DNA of 64,000 nt. Source: Schistocerca nitens. Taxonomy: Eukaryota; Arthropoda; Insecta; Orthoptera; Acrididae. Position 1 is the first letter of the stretch. Each line of letters starts with the position of its first letter. This document shows positions 46,944 to 58,700 of this stretch, in pieces. Under the pieces are notes generated by a model that saw only the letters and a list, made by a program, of their open reading frames with translations, had not been told where the DNA came from and searched no databases. The DNA is taken from NCBI RefSeq assembly GCF_023898315.1, contig NC_064614.1, forward strand, positions 703,252,720 to 703,316,719, given 5' to 3'. A program made the position numbers and the translations under genes.

Positions 46944-47988
46944 CACTGGTGTGCAAAACTTAAGAACAAAAGTAGCTTTCACATGTGTCACTGCCTAGTA
47001 ACATAGCTTGTTGAAACTTCGATCAAACAGAGAAAAGACTGCTGTCTTATAGCACAGAAGGTAATTGAAAGAAATATACAAATGAACAGAAATGAACGTT
47101 TATTCGAAGAAAATAATTAGAAGTCACTGCATTACAAATAGCAGGACATGGTTCCTTTTAGGGCATGTGATCACCACAGACAGCAATACATGCTCTGCAG
47201 TGTGCTGCCATGCTGGCCACAAGGTTGGTAAGGAGTTCTTGTGACAGGGCGTTCCAGTTTTCCACCATGTTTGACAATGTGCCTGAGTGCATTATGTATT
47301 CCCACCTCTTGCAATAAGTGAATATGTCCAGCATTGTTGAACATGATCATTTTGGTGGTCCAAGTGTTGTGGCATGGGAAGGTATATATTGCATTGGCAT
47401 ACTGACTCCAAATCTTTGATTGTGGTACACTCACTGGTCAAAGTTATTGTGACACTGTACTCCTTCTCCATGTGCATCGTTTCAGGTGTGCATTTGACCA
47501 CGACTTCCTTTTTATAGATGACAATGTGTGGCCGCAACCACTGTCCTCACTAAAATCTGTTCAAGCATGTGTGAGATGTGTTGGATAGACATATTGCAGC
47601 ACATTCACATGCAACAAGGACCTTCCAGGTGTTATCAACCACACTCGTGGAGGAATGGAAGATTTTATCACAAGAACTCCTCACTAACCTTGCAGCCAGC
47701 ATGGACACACACTGCAGAGCTTGCACTGCAGTCCATGGTGATCACACACCCTGTTAAAAACCACGTCCCGTCCAAGGGACCATCACGAATCGAAGTGATT
47801 TCAGTGTAATTGTTGTCTTTGAATAAAATGTAATTTCTGTTCATCTCATTGCCTATTTCTTTCCGCTGCCTTCTTTACTAACTGCAGGAGATCTTTCTGT
47901 ATATTGCCCAAGTTTTACTGAGCTATGTTACTTGGTAGTGACACACCATGCGAAAGTTACTTTCATCCTTAAGTTTTGCACATTAGTG
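46944..47988. mobile_element. Palindromic Tc1-like derivative
   Basis: The ends begin CACTGGTGTGCAAAACTTAAG (46944) and CACTAATGTGCAAAACTTAAG (47988, complement), with TA on the right (47989-47990). Both halves carry the same transposase C-terminal region in opposite orientation. On the minus strand there is LLTNLVASMAAHCRACIAV (about 47250-47185), and on the plus strand LTNLAASMDTHCRACT-like sequence (about 47680-47735). So the 1045-bp element is two inverted 3' halves. Confidence 0.7.
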
Positions 47989-48047
47989 TACCTGGCTCAC
48001 AAAATAACACTTCCATTTGTTTGAGAATAAATGACATGAGGGATGTA

Positions 48048-49388
48048 CAAAGGTCATTCAATAAGTAATGTCCCACATTTTTTTACAAGTCATTAATATA
48101 TATAGACAAACGTCCTTGTTGGTGCTTCATATTTGATGTTTTTTCTGTGCACCAGTGAAATTTTGAACCATTCTGGCAGATGGCAGCGCCATAGTACAGC
48201 ATCAAAATGGCGTCTACAGACGACTCATATTCCAAGTGGTGTGCTGTTATTTAATTCTTGTGTGCAAAAAAAGAAACCGTTGTGAACATCCATAACCAGT
48301 TGTGTGCAGTGTATAGTGATGCTGCATTTGATAGGAGTACAGCTGGATGATGAGTAAAGAACTTACAGCCTAAGGAAACGCAGAAACAGAGCTCCATGAT
48401 CAGCCACCCTTGGGACGTCCTGTCACAGCCACTACTCCGGACTTGCTGAATCGTGCAGATGCCATTATTTGTGCCGACCGGTGCATCACATCTCAACAAA
48501 TGTCTCTACAGTTGTCTGTCAGCATTGGAATTGCTTCTGCAATGATTGAGACATCCAGATATTCAAAGAGGTGCTCACGATGGGTTCCAAGAATGCACAC
48601 AGTGGACCACAAGATTCAAAGAAAGGCCACTTCATCTGAATGGTTGGAGCATTTTGAGACCAATGGAGAGTCCTTCCTGTCATAGATCATTACGGGGGAC
48701 GAAATCTGGGTGCACCATTTTGCACCGGAAACAAAAAGGCAGTCCATGGAGTGGCATCATCCCCATTCACACACAAAAGAAGAAATTCGAGACAACTCTC
48801 TCTGCTGGAAAAGTCAAGGTGACAGTCTTCTGGGATTGTGATGGCGTGATTCTCGTGGATGTGACACCAAGAGGGTCAACCATCACTTCAGAGGCATATG
48901 TGAAGACTCTGAATAAACTTGAGAACTCTTTCAACGTGTTCAATCGGACAAGAAACCAGCAGACGTCTTGCTCCAAAACGATAATGCACTCCAACATACA
49001 CATCTGAGGACTCAGGAACACATCGCCAAATTGGGTTGAACATCACTGCTTCATCCACCCTACAGTCCAGACCTGGCATTCTCGGACTTCCATCTCTTTG
49101 GACCACTTAAAGATTCAGATTCTCTATGGGGAACACACTTTGAAGATGACGAGAGTGTCAGTCGTGCAGTGAAAACATGGCTACGCCTACACGACAAGAG
49201 CTTTTGCCAGCAGGGAATTCATGCTCTTCCACACCATTGGTGTACGGCCATAGAACGTGATGGAAACTACGTAGAAAAATAGGACATGAACAACACATGT
49301 TGATGTACATTGTCACCAAATTCTGACTCCTACCAATAAATACGTTCTGAGAAAAGAAAGTGGGGCATTACTTATTGAACGACCTTTG
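48048..49388 (+). mobile_element. Mariner element (1341 bp)
   Basis: TA at 48046-48047 and 49389-49390; inverted ends CAAAGGTCATTCAATAAGTAATG and its near-perfect match (one or two mismatches). Full mariner length. Confidence 0.9.
48207..49282 (+). pseudogene. Mariner transposase, broken
   Basis: From the ATG at 48207 (MASTDDSYSKW) to TAG at 49282. The best open piece (48410-48685) covers GRPVTATTPDLLNRADAII, CITSQQMSLQLSVS and VDHKIQRK. Then come GDEIWVHHF (first Asp), LLQNDNALQH (second Asp) and SPDLAFSDFHLF (third Asp); the counted spacing is 34, the mariner value. Stops after FLS, before TSLLHPP, and frame changes between 48780 and 48960 inactivate it. It resembles the transposase part of SETMAR-type mariners. 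Confidence 0.85.
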
Positions 49389-49459
49389 TATGTGGGGCAT
49401 GATGAATCATTAATTAGCAGGAATTTTTTAGCTCATTAGAGTGTACTTCAATCAACCAG

Positions 49460-49690
49460 AGTGAGTGAGGTGGCATAGTGGTTAGCACAATGGACTCACA
49501 TTCAGGAGGATGATGGTTCAAACCTGCATCTGGCCATCCTGATTTAGGTTTTCCGTGATTTCCTTAAATAGCTTCAGGCAAATGCCGGAATGGTTACGCT
49601 GACTTCCTTCCCCATCCTTCCCTAATCTGATGGGACCGATGACCTCGCTGTTTGCTTTTTCCCCCGAATCAACCAACCAACCAACCAATC
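49460..49690 (+). repeat. tRNA-derived SINE
   Basis: A-box TGGCATAGTGG at 49471-49481 and B-box GGTTCAAACCT at 49515-49525, followed by a body with CCTGATTTAGGTTTTCCGTG and GACCGATGACCTCGCTG. The end is a CCAA repeat (about 49670-49688). Typical insect SINE layout. Confidence 0.88.
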
Positions 49691-49954
49691 ATATCAGACC
49701 ATAACAGAAAAGCAATGGTAGGAGTAATAGCAATCATTCAATGCATATTTGAAAAGTATTTTTGCTAGTTATCTTTGAAGAATAGCATTGACTGGAAGCT
49801 CAGCAATGTTTTCAGTTTTGTGCATGTGCCTTTTGCCAGTTCAACACCTCAACTCTGTCTTGAGTAGTTACATCTACATACATGAAAAAATACTGTTAGA
49901 GTGTTATAGTTCCATACTACCCTGTATAATGTTCAAAACCAATTGGGCATGAAA

Positions 49955-49987
<33 letters not shown>
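49955..49987. repeat. (TAC)n microsatellite
   Basis: Eleven uninterrupted TAC triplets. Confidence 0.9.
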
Positions 49988-49989
<2 letters not shown>

Positions 49990-49991
<2 letters not shown>

Positions 49992-50435
49992 TGCAAAACT
50001 AGGTGTAAGCATTATACAAGTTGTATTTGACAAATTCCATGGCCATGTGTAAAAGCCCTAAATTGTTCAACAGAGCTAAAGCTAAACTATATTAAATTTA
50101 CGACACTTCATAGCACCGATTCATTCACACACACTCTCTCTAGCTTGTTGCTGCATACGAATTACTATTTTTTTTCTTATTTATGCATTGTATGTCACTT
50201 CACAACATATGTTCCTTTTGGATGGAGCCTTAACCCTAGACAGTGTGTATCCAGGTGATGGATTGGGGATTTCTTGTCAGCAGCTCTTGACCATTGAAGG
50301 GTATCAGAGAAATAAAATACCTCCCATGGACTAAACAGGCCAGAGAGAAAATTCCATAACATTTGCAGCTACTACATAACCAGTAAAACAGTAGTTAATA
50401 AAATTTATGCTTACAAATATGGAACAAGCCTTGGA
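49990..50435. other. Unassigned stretch
   Basis: No coding or TE motif recognised between the TAC repeat and the LINE remnant. Confidence 0.35.
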
Positions 50436-50439
50436 AAAG

Positions 50440-53230
50440 ATGGAGATAATCAAAAATAACTCCACTATTCCCAAGGGCTAAGATGTGGTGCACTGAACAT
50501 ACAGACAATGATAGGGAAGGTAGAGGATATGGCGGACTACATGAGTAAGAACAGACTGGATATTTTAGGATTGTCAGATGCAAGGTGACAAAGTAAAGGA
50601 AGTAGGGAACCGAGGAATGCATATAGGCTGTACTGGAGTGGGAATGGGAAAGTAAGAAGTTGTAGTAGTTACGAGAGGAAGTGAAGGGAATAAGTTACAG
50701 CATAATGAAGGTCAGAGTGAAAGTTGGATGTTATGCTAAAGGGAAGGAAGACTTGGAAGAGCAAATGTAGATACAACTAACTGGACAGAAGATTATGATA
50801 ATGGGAAACTTAAGTGAACATGTAGGCAAGGAAAGAGAAGGGTAGGGGAGGGTATGAGAAAGTATTGGGAGAGAAAGGGTGAGAACAAGAAATGAAGAAG
50901 AACAAAAATTGTTAGACTTTTGTAAAAGGAATGGACCAACCATAGGCAACATCTAATTTAAGGCAAAAGAAATTCGTAAGGCAACATGGTATAGCCCTTA
51001 TTTTTCAAGTGAATCTGTGGCAGAGTAAATAATATGTGACCAGAACACAAAGAGAGAGTCACACATGCAATGTAATATCTTCTGAAGCCCCAGATAGTGA
51101 TCACCATCTTTTAGTAGTGATGGTTAGACAAATTAAAGAGAAAAAGGGGGCAGAAAGGCAAGATATCAAGTGCAGATGTTTAAAGAAGAGAAAATTCAAA
51201 AAAGAAGGAAATAGTAAAGAGCTATGTACCAAGGAATGAAATGCAGTCAGGAAGGTAGTAATTGAGAAGGTTCAAAATAACAATGTTGGAAGTAGCAGAA
51301 AAAAATATGCAAAAGAACATTGGTAAGAAAAGATGCAAATAGACACGCTGGTAGAATGAAAAACAAAGCATTTTCAAGGATACAACAGAGGAAGCAAGAA
51401 AGGAATACACTCAGAAGAAGGTGGAATGAAAATCAAAGCATTTTCAAGGAGAAAACAGAGGAAGCAAGAAAGAAATAAACTGAGAAGAAGGTGGCTAAGA
51501 GACTGGGAGCGCCAGATAGAAGCCAAAATGGATGGAAGAGTAGAGTAAAAAGTTCCTTTACGTAATGGTTAAAGCTAAGTAGTGAGGTGTGATCAGCAAT
51601 GTCAGGACGATCAATAAAGAATCAAGAAAGTTGAGAATTGCCCAGGAAATAGAGGAGATATGGAAAGAATATATTGAAGAATTTCTAAACTGCCGATGGA
51701 TACACAGAAGAGGAAAATGAGGAACCAGGGAATGTAAAAGATGTCACAATGGTTCTAACCTGGACAGAAGCAGAGGATGTGATCAAGATCGCAAAAGAAG
51801 GAAAAGCACCTGGAGATGGTCAGGGCAACTGTCACTGTTATAGTGTAGTGGCTCCTCCAGGACACGACAGTAGTATGAAAAGAAAGAAGGAAACATGAAG
51901 ACTGCAAAAGGGAATCACAGTGCAATTTTTTTATGAAGAGTTGCAGGAAACTACATTAGAATTACAGGGGAGTTACTTTGATGTGTCACAATGTCAAGGT
52001 ATTTAAGAAGATTCTAGGAAACAGAGCATGGAAGACAGTAGAAAGATGGTAGAGAGAGGAACAATATGGGTTTAGAACAGGAATGTTGACATTTGATCTA
52101 ATTTTTAGCACAAGGAAGCTCCAAGAGAGATACTTCAAATATGGTGATCTAGTAATGGTGTTGCTGGACACTGAGAAGGTGTACTATAGTGTGAAAAGAA
52201 GCAAGTTCTGGGAAAACCTTTGGAAAGAGGAACTGGAAAGCTGTCTGTGAGAAGAATTAATTAAATTTATCAATGAAGTGTGAGTTATGTAAAAGTAGGA
52301 AGAGAGACGACAGACTGATTAGAACAGAAAAAATGTGCTGAAGTGAGGGAGTGCACTCTACATTTCATCACAATTATAGGCGAGATAATGATGAATTGCT
52401 GTGCAGTAGGAGATGAAAATATGAAAGCAGTGGCATTTACAGATGATTTAATGATGTGGGGAAATGGAGGGGGGAGGGGTTACAAGAAAGGTTAAATGTA
52501 TGGAAGGAAGTGGTGGGACAGTATGGTTGAAATTACTTGCAAAGAAGTGAAAAGTGATGGTGACAACAAGGAAGAAGAGGAGGGTAGCCACAGGTGTAAA
52601 CTTTAGAGGGCAAGTACTAAAAAAAGTAGAAATTTGAATTACCTGGGTAGCATAACAGAAGACAGTGGGAGGAAAGGTAGGGATATTAGTGAAAGGGGAA
52701 GACAAGTCCATGGTTTCTGCAGAGTGTAAGAAGCCTTGTCTGGAGCAAGTATGTAGCTTGTAGCTTCAAGAAGCAAGCAAGTGTTATACTGACCGTATTA
52801 TGCTCCATTACTCACGTATGCATCAGAAATGTGGTAATGAAGAGAAGGCAGTTGAGTGGGAAGCAAGATTGCAGGATGAAATTTCAAAGAAGCAGAATAA
52901 GACTGACTGGAATGGATAGAGTAAGATAGGAGACAGTGAGAGAAATAATGAAAGAGAAGCTTCTGCAAGAGACCACTGATAAGATGAGATTAAGGTGGTA
53001 TGGGCATTTTAAAAGAATGGGAGTTTGCAGGATACTAAGACAGGCCCGCAAAATGACACTATGAGGCAAGAGACTTAGGGGAAGAATGAGAGACAGATGG
53101 ATTGTTGGAATGATGAAATGTGTGATGAAAAGTGAAAACTAGGACAGAGGGGAGAGAGAAATGTGGCAGAAGGACAGGAGAAAATGGAGTGGCTTATGTT
53201 CTAAACAGCCCTGCCAGGGGCTGCTAACTG
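50440..53230 (+). pseudogene. Degraded LINE, endonuclease to C-terminus
   Basis: In shifting frames: ADYMSKNRLDILGLSDAR (about 50530-50583), LLDFCKRNGPTIGN (about 50915-50950), SEAPDSDHHLLVVMVRQIKEKK (51077-51150; D-S-D-H closes the endonuclease), EREQYGFRTGM (about 52055), LVMVLLDTEKVYYSV (motif A region, about 52150-52190), VMVTTRKKRR (about 52555), YLGSITEDSGR-like sequence (about 52640-52680), and a C-terminal WYGHFKRMG-like block (about 53000). The order matches one LINE of the type often labelled endonuclease-reverse transcriptase. No frame longer than about 90 codons survives. The clade is uncertain (L2/RTE range). Confidence 0.65.
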
Positions 53231-53563
53231 TAGAAGATGATAATGATTCTTCTTTTGGGAAGGATGCCTAGACTCAAAACCCAAATGCTTATTACAGCAA
53301 TGGCATCATATTAAACAATACTGAATTTTCAGGGATCTGAATAATAACAGTGACTGAATTTTGCAGCATGGAGTAAACTGTTTGTACATATTTTATGCCC
53401 TTCTGACTTCTTACTCATTTAATAACAACATTTTTCAGGATTATTCTATAGGCATGGTTATTCCAAAGCTTTCTAACTATGGACAGCGTCCTTGCTTTTT
53501 TCAAGGTTGTGGATAGCTTGTAGCATTATCTTTGTCACAGTGCCCGTACAGCTATTTTAGTAT

Positions 53564-53827
53564 AAAAACAATGGAAAATCCAGGACAGAATAACGACTAT
53601 ATTATGAAAAGGATAGATTGCTACTCACCATATTGTGCAGATGTTGAGTTACAGACAGGCAAAACAAAAAGATTGTTAAACAAGTAAGCTTTTGGCCAAA
53701 AGACTTTTACTTGTGTTGTCTATTTCAATAGATGGACTTTTCATTTAGCAGTCTTTTTATTGTGCCTGTCTGCAACTCAGCATCTTGCTGTATGGTGAGT
53801 AGCAATCTACCGTTTTCATAATATTGT
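53564..53827. mobile_element. Short fold-back element with Penelope-type 3' ends
   Basis: Left: AAACAATGGAAAATCCAGGA, TATTATGAAAAGGAT, TTGCTACTCACCATAT. Right: complementary ATATGG-type GTATGGTGAGTAGCAA and CATAATATTGTC. Arms of about 100 bp enclose a loop of less than 60 bp. Same terminal sequence as the elements at 19951-24372 and 29664-30235. Confidence 0.75.
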
Positions 53828-54280
53828 CATTTAGTCAAAAATTATACCAATGTCTTTCTTATTCACTTTTTTCTTTCAAAGAGTTTGCACAAATACAAAT
53901 TAAAAATAAATCTGAAGTGACACACTGAGGTTTGACATTAAGGATACCATATATAAAACTGAAATAAAATGTGTCACAAAACAATGATACTGCCTACATT
54001 ATAAGGCAAAACAGTAATGGTATATCATCCTCACTGCATTTATGTCCCACCCACTGTATTCAATATTTTCAAAGTATCAAAATACTACATCTCTGCAAAA
54101 ACATTTGTATAATATTGGTATCTTCTCTCTTCCGACAATAACCTGAACTTTTCAATTATGAACAGCATTCTAGTTTCTTCTCTCAATTGCTTGCCTATTT
54201 CAGAAGCTATACATTACTTCTTTTGCTTGAACGCATATTGTCAGCTAACTATACAAAATCATTGTGTGTTATACCATATA
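53828..54280. other. Unassigned AT-rich stretch
   Basis: No feature recognised between the fold-back and the Tc1-like element. Confidence 0.35.
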
Positions 54281-55702
54281 CACTCCTGGAAATTGAAATA
54301 AGAACACCGTGAATTCATTGTCCCAGGAAGGGGAAACTTTATTGACACATTCCTGGGGTCAGATACATCACATGATCACACTGACAGAACCACAGGCACA
54401 TAGACACAGGCAACAGAGCATGCACAATGTCGGCACTAGTACAGTGTATATCCACCTTTCGCAGCAATGCAGGCTGCTATTCTCCCATGGAGACGATCGT
54501 AGAGATGCTGGATGTAGTCCTGTGGAACGGCTTGCCATGCCATTTCCACCTGGCGCCTCAGTTGGACCAGCGTTCGTGCTGGACGTGCAGACCGCGTGAG
54601 ACGACGCTTCATCCAGTCCCAAACATGCTCAATGGGGGACAGATCCGGAGATCTTGCTGGCCAGGGTAGTTGACTTACGCCTTCTAGAGCACGTTGGGTG
54701 GCACGGGATACATGCGGACACGCATTGTCCTGTTGGAACAGCAAGTTCCCTTGCTGGTCTAGGAATGGTAGAACGATGGGTTCGATGACGGTTTGGATGT
54801 ACCGTGCACTATTCAGTGTCCCCTCGATGATCACCAGTGGTGTACGGCCAGTGTAGGAGATCGCTCCTCACACCATGATGCTGGGTGTTGGCCCTGTGTG
54901 CCTCGGTCGTATGCAGTCCTGATTGTGGCGCTCACCTGCACGGCGCCAAACACGCATACGACCATCATTGGCACCAAGGCAGAAGCGACTCTCATCGCTG
55001 AAGACGACACGTCTTCATTCGTCCCTCCATTCACGCCTGTCGCGACACCACTGGAGGCGGGCTGCACGATGTTGGGGCGTGAGCGGAAGACGGCCTAACG
55101 GTGTGCGGGACCGTAGCCCAGCTTCATGGAGATGGTTGCGAATGGTCCTCGCCGATACCCCAGGAGCAACAGTGTCCCTAATTTGCTGGGAAGTGGCGGT
55201 GCGGTCCTCTACAGCACTGCGTAGGATCCTACGGTCTTGGCGTGCATCCATGCGTCGCTGCGGTCCGGTCCCAGGTCGACGGGCACGTGCACCTTCCGCC
55301 GACCACTGGCGACAACATCGATGTACTGTGGAGATCTCACGCCCCACGTGTTGAGCAATTCGGCGGTACGTCCACCCGGCCTCCCGCATGCCCACTATAC
55401 GCCCTCGCTCAAAGTCCGTCAACTGCACATACGGTTCATGTCCACGCTGTCGCGGCATGCTACCAGTGTTAAAGACTGCGATGGAGCTCCGTATGCCACG
55501 GCAAACTGGCTGACACTGACGGCGGCGGTGCACAAATGCTGCGCAGCTAGCGCCATTCGACGGCCAACACCGCGATTCCTGGTGTGTCCGCTGTGCCGTG
55601 CGTGTGATCATTGCTTGTACAGCCCTCTCGCAGTGTCCGGAGCAAGTATGGTGGGTCTGACACACCGGTGTCAATGTGTTCTTTTTTCCATTTCCAGGAG
55701 TG
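54281..55702 (-). mobile_element. Tc1-like transposon, nearly intact (1422 bp)
   Basis: TA at 54279-54280 and 55703-55704; inverted ends CACTCCTGGAAATTGAAA and its close match, followed by AAGAACAC on both sides. It has a full-length minus-strand transposase with only two nonsense codons, so it is the youngest-looking DNA transposon here. It is much GC-richer than the surroundings. Confidence 0.92.
54436..55458 (-). pseudogene. Tc1-like transposase, 340 codons with two nonsense codons
   Basis: MPRQRGHEPYVQLTDFERG (start 55458) leads into a paired-type HTH (RIVGMREAGWTYRRIAQHVG), a basic GRPR-like hinge (ARRPGTGPQRR), and the DDE core: [11 protein letters not shown] (first Asp), FQQDNACPHVSR (second Asp), SPDLSPIEHVWDWM (Glu). 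The protein ends KGGYTLY at 54436. The reading frame is continuous over the full length except for TGA after REWRDE (55014-55012) and TGA in IMV-stop-GAIS (about 54870). Both stand where relatives have Trp (TGG). By my count 32 residues separate the second Asp and the Glu, two fewer than classical Tc1. The upstream 90 codons open to 55728 include the TIR and are not part of the protein. Confidence 0.88.
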
Positions 55703-55704
55703 TA

Positions 55705-58700
55705 TTTTATCTGGGTATAAGATATCAAAATAACAGTGGTTTAAGTCAGGTTATTTTTTTCCCATGCTTTCAGGTGAGACACAACACAAAATCAAATTAA
55801 GTTCGTAAATCAAAACTTGTTTGCTCTTTTGTTAAACAGCTTCTCACAGGTGAATTAACTTTCAATATAGCTTATACTTCTTTTATTTGAGTCAGTGTGA
55901 AGTGATAAACATTATAAAGGGCCATGCACATAATGAGCTTGTTCATGCTACCATGCATCTTCATGTTGGAGGCAACAACTGGGGGACGATATGTGGCAGC
56001 TGTCAACTAGATATGTCTTTATGCTGCTTACATAAGAATTAACAGCAGTTTATGGTCAGCCTTTCCTTCACATTCTGCTTCTTTCACATACAGACATTTC
56101 TATTATTGATACACATGTCATATTTGCACCTTTCTTGATACGCTATGAATGACTTTATCCAAAATACCAATCTTCGTTGTGGACACAAAGTTATACGAAT
56201 TGGTTGCACTGTGTGGACTGCCCTTTCTTTGTTTTCTGCTTTTGCCGCTTACAGGTGTTTCCTTTACAGACATACAAAAAAGCCCTCATCCTCGATTTTC
56301 TAAAGAATCAAACTCCCATATGTAAAACAGCTTCAAATGTTTCATTACTTTACAAATGGGTTAATGAGTTAAATATCTGACATGAAGCATATAGAACCTT
56401 CACTGCCAAAGTAGTTTCATTAGGTTTGGATTATTCAGTCAAAGACTAATGTAAAAGTTAAGACCAATACTGGATGAGTATGGTCTGGGTAATTTGTGCT
56501 CCATTTTAAGAGAAGCTAGTTTTTCACGCCTATCAATGTTCATGACATTACACCTCCTGGACTGTGTGTAATACAACAAAACAATTTGACAGGTATGTAC
56601 AGTGGTATATGTGGATGCTGTCTCCAAAATGAAGTTGCAAATAAAGTTATTAGTAAGGAGGAAATAAATTAAAATGTCATGCCTGATGCCAAAGATTTAC
56701 TGCCTGACCAGCAAAAATGTAATAAGCAACAAACTTTTTTCTCTTTTATTATTTTGTAGGGGTACCGCCAAGAACAAGTTTCGAAAAGGATTTGAAACTA
56801 TGTGCATAGTTCGTTGGAAGTCAATAACTGCTCTCATTCTCAAACACTGGACAATTTGCGCACAGTGTGTTATGCTGCCTCAAAACATACACACTTTCAA
56901 ACTTTAATATTAGACTAATCATGTTAAATCTGAAACATACGATTATATCTCTTAATGTGTAGATTATGTCAGTTCTTTAAATTTGGTCATTAATTATATG
57001 AAATACTAAAAATTCAGTTTAACCACACTCTGATACCTCATGTGATAAGGTAGTTGTCACATTAAATAATTAATATTTCTCCCGTGATCAAAACGAAAAC
57101 ACTATTATGTCACTTGTATAACAAGTCAGCTATTCCACTATTGTAAATTCCCATGACTGTTCACGACAGGTGTTCTCAACATACACTTCACAGTCAGAGC
57201 ACAAATGGTAGAGCCCTACAAGCACATGATTCATATGAAGGTCTGCAAATGGCTGTGATGTGTGAGGGAGAGTGTGAATACACTTCGCACGGCTTAGCAA
57301 AAGTTGCCCAAAGATCACTGATGCTGCCTCGTCTAACAACACAGCCGAGTAAGTGCTGTGCATAGCCTCAAAAATGCCATGTGCTCACACTCACTAACAC
57401 ATTGGCTCCAGATTTGCAATGTGCACATCCATAGCACTACATTTGTATCTCCTCCCTCCTTGCAGTCAGTACAGTTAACGTTATCAGCTTCAATGACTCC
57501 TATTAGTTTGTTTGCTCAATTTGCTCACAAGAGACTAACGTATGGCTGGATTAAGTTCTTTTTGTTAATTACAAAAGTTGACAATTATAATAAGTTGTCA
57601 CATTCCTCAAAATAAATCTTTTTCATTTGTTCTGTCCAAAATATGTCTGTCAGTGTGATTTCAGCTGCATTTAAATGACAGCATTATTTCATAAGCTACT
57701 CATTTACCACAGATTTATAGCTCTACAGCTAAAGCAATGACCTCAGCAACATTCAGTATTCAATTATTCACATTAATTTTCATTAAACATAATTATACTC
57801 AGTTGCTGTGGTAATATTTGGTGAATCTCAGATATACAGCATACACTTTCTCCATTGAAAGCATGGAAAAGTGACAACTAAAAAGGAATTCTGATTCTAC
57901 GTGCATTCAGACACTTGACAGGCCCATTAGTGCAACCATGTTGTGACAAAACTTGCCCATGTTTCCTTGGCTACATGGGAGGGCCACTCGCCTGTTGTCT
58001 CACACTCAGCGAGTGCATGTCCGCATGATGGCAAGTGAGAAAACAGCCATCTGCATGCTTCCACACTGCATGCTAGTGATTAGAAACAAACATCATTCAT
58101 GCCAGTTCATCACATGAATGCACTGCTCTAGTGTATGGCCCCTTGTTAAGTTTTATCCTCTATAGATAGTACACACGTGCACACTGCAGAAAAGTACATG
58201 AGGGGTTATGCTGATGATCACAAATGTAAAGCTAAAAACAGAACTCCAGTTGGACAAAAAAAAGTAGTTTACACAACAAACATTTTATCACATCAAACTA
58301 GTCACTAGACTCAAAGCAATAGTCCTCAATGTGGGTACCTTGCTCCCACTCTGGAGAACAAGAAAACGTATGAATTGTATGTCAAATACTGCCAATTTAA
58401 CAACATAGACCATATGAAGGGAGAAATCAACAGGAATATTTTCCAAAAACAGAACTTAACACTTTCATACATCCATCGGAGAATTTTTCCAAAAGATGAT
58501 TCCTGCAAGATAAAATATGAAACACAATTGAGTTACAACAAAAACATATCAGAAAATGCATCTGGGGAAGGCTGACAAGTTGTGCTCCATACCAAACAGT
58601 GATACACATTGGGAGAAAGACAATGAGTGTTCTTTTTTTCTCATTTGACTTCCAAAATGCCCTGTCATTTCCAATGTTTACAGCTACCATACATACATAT

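Noticed and set aside
55917-58147. AAGGGCCATGCAC and its near-inverse as termini of a 2.2-kb element
   Set aside because: Only about 12 bases agree, the subterminal sequence diverges, and no target duplication or coding motif supports it.
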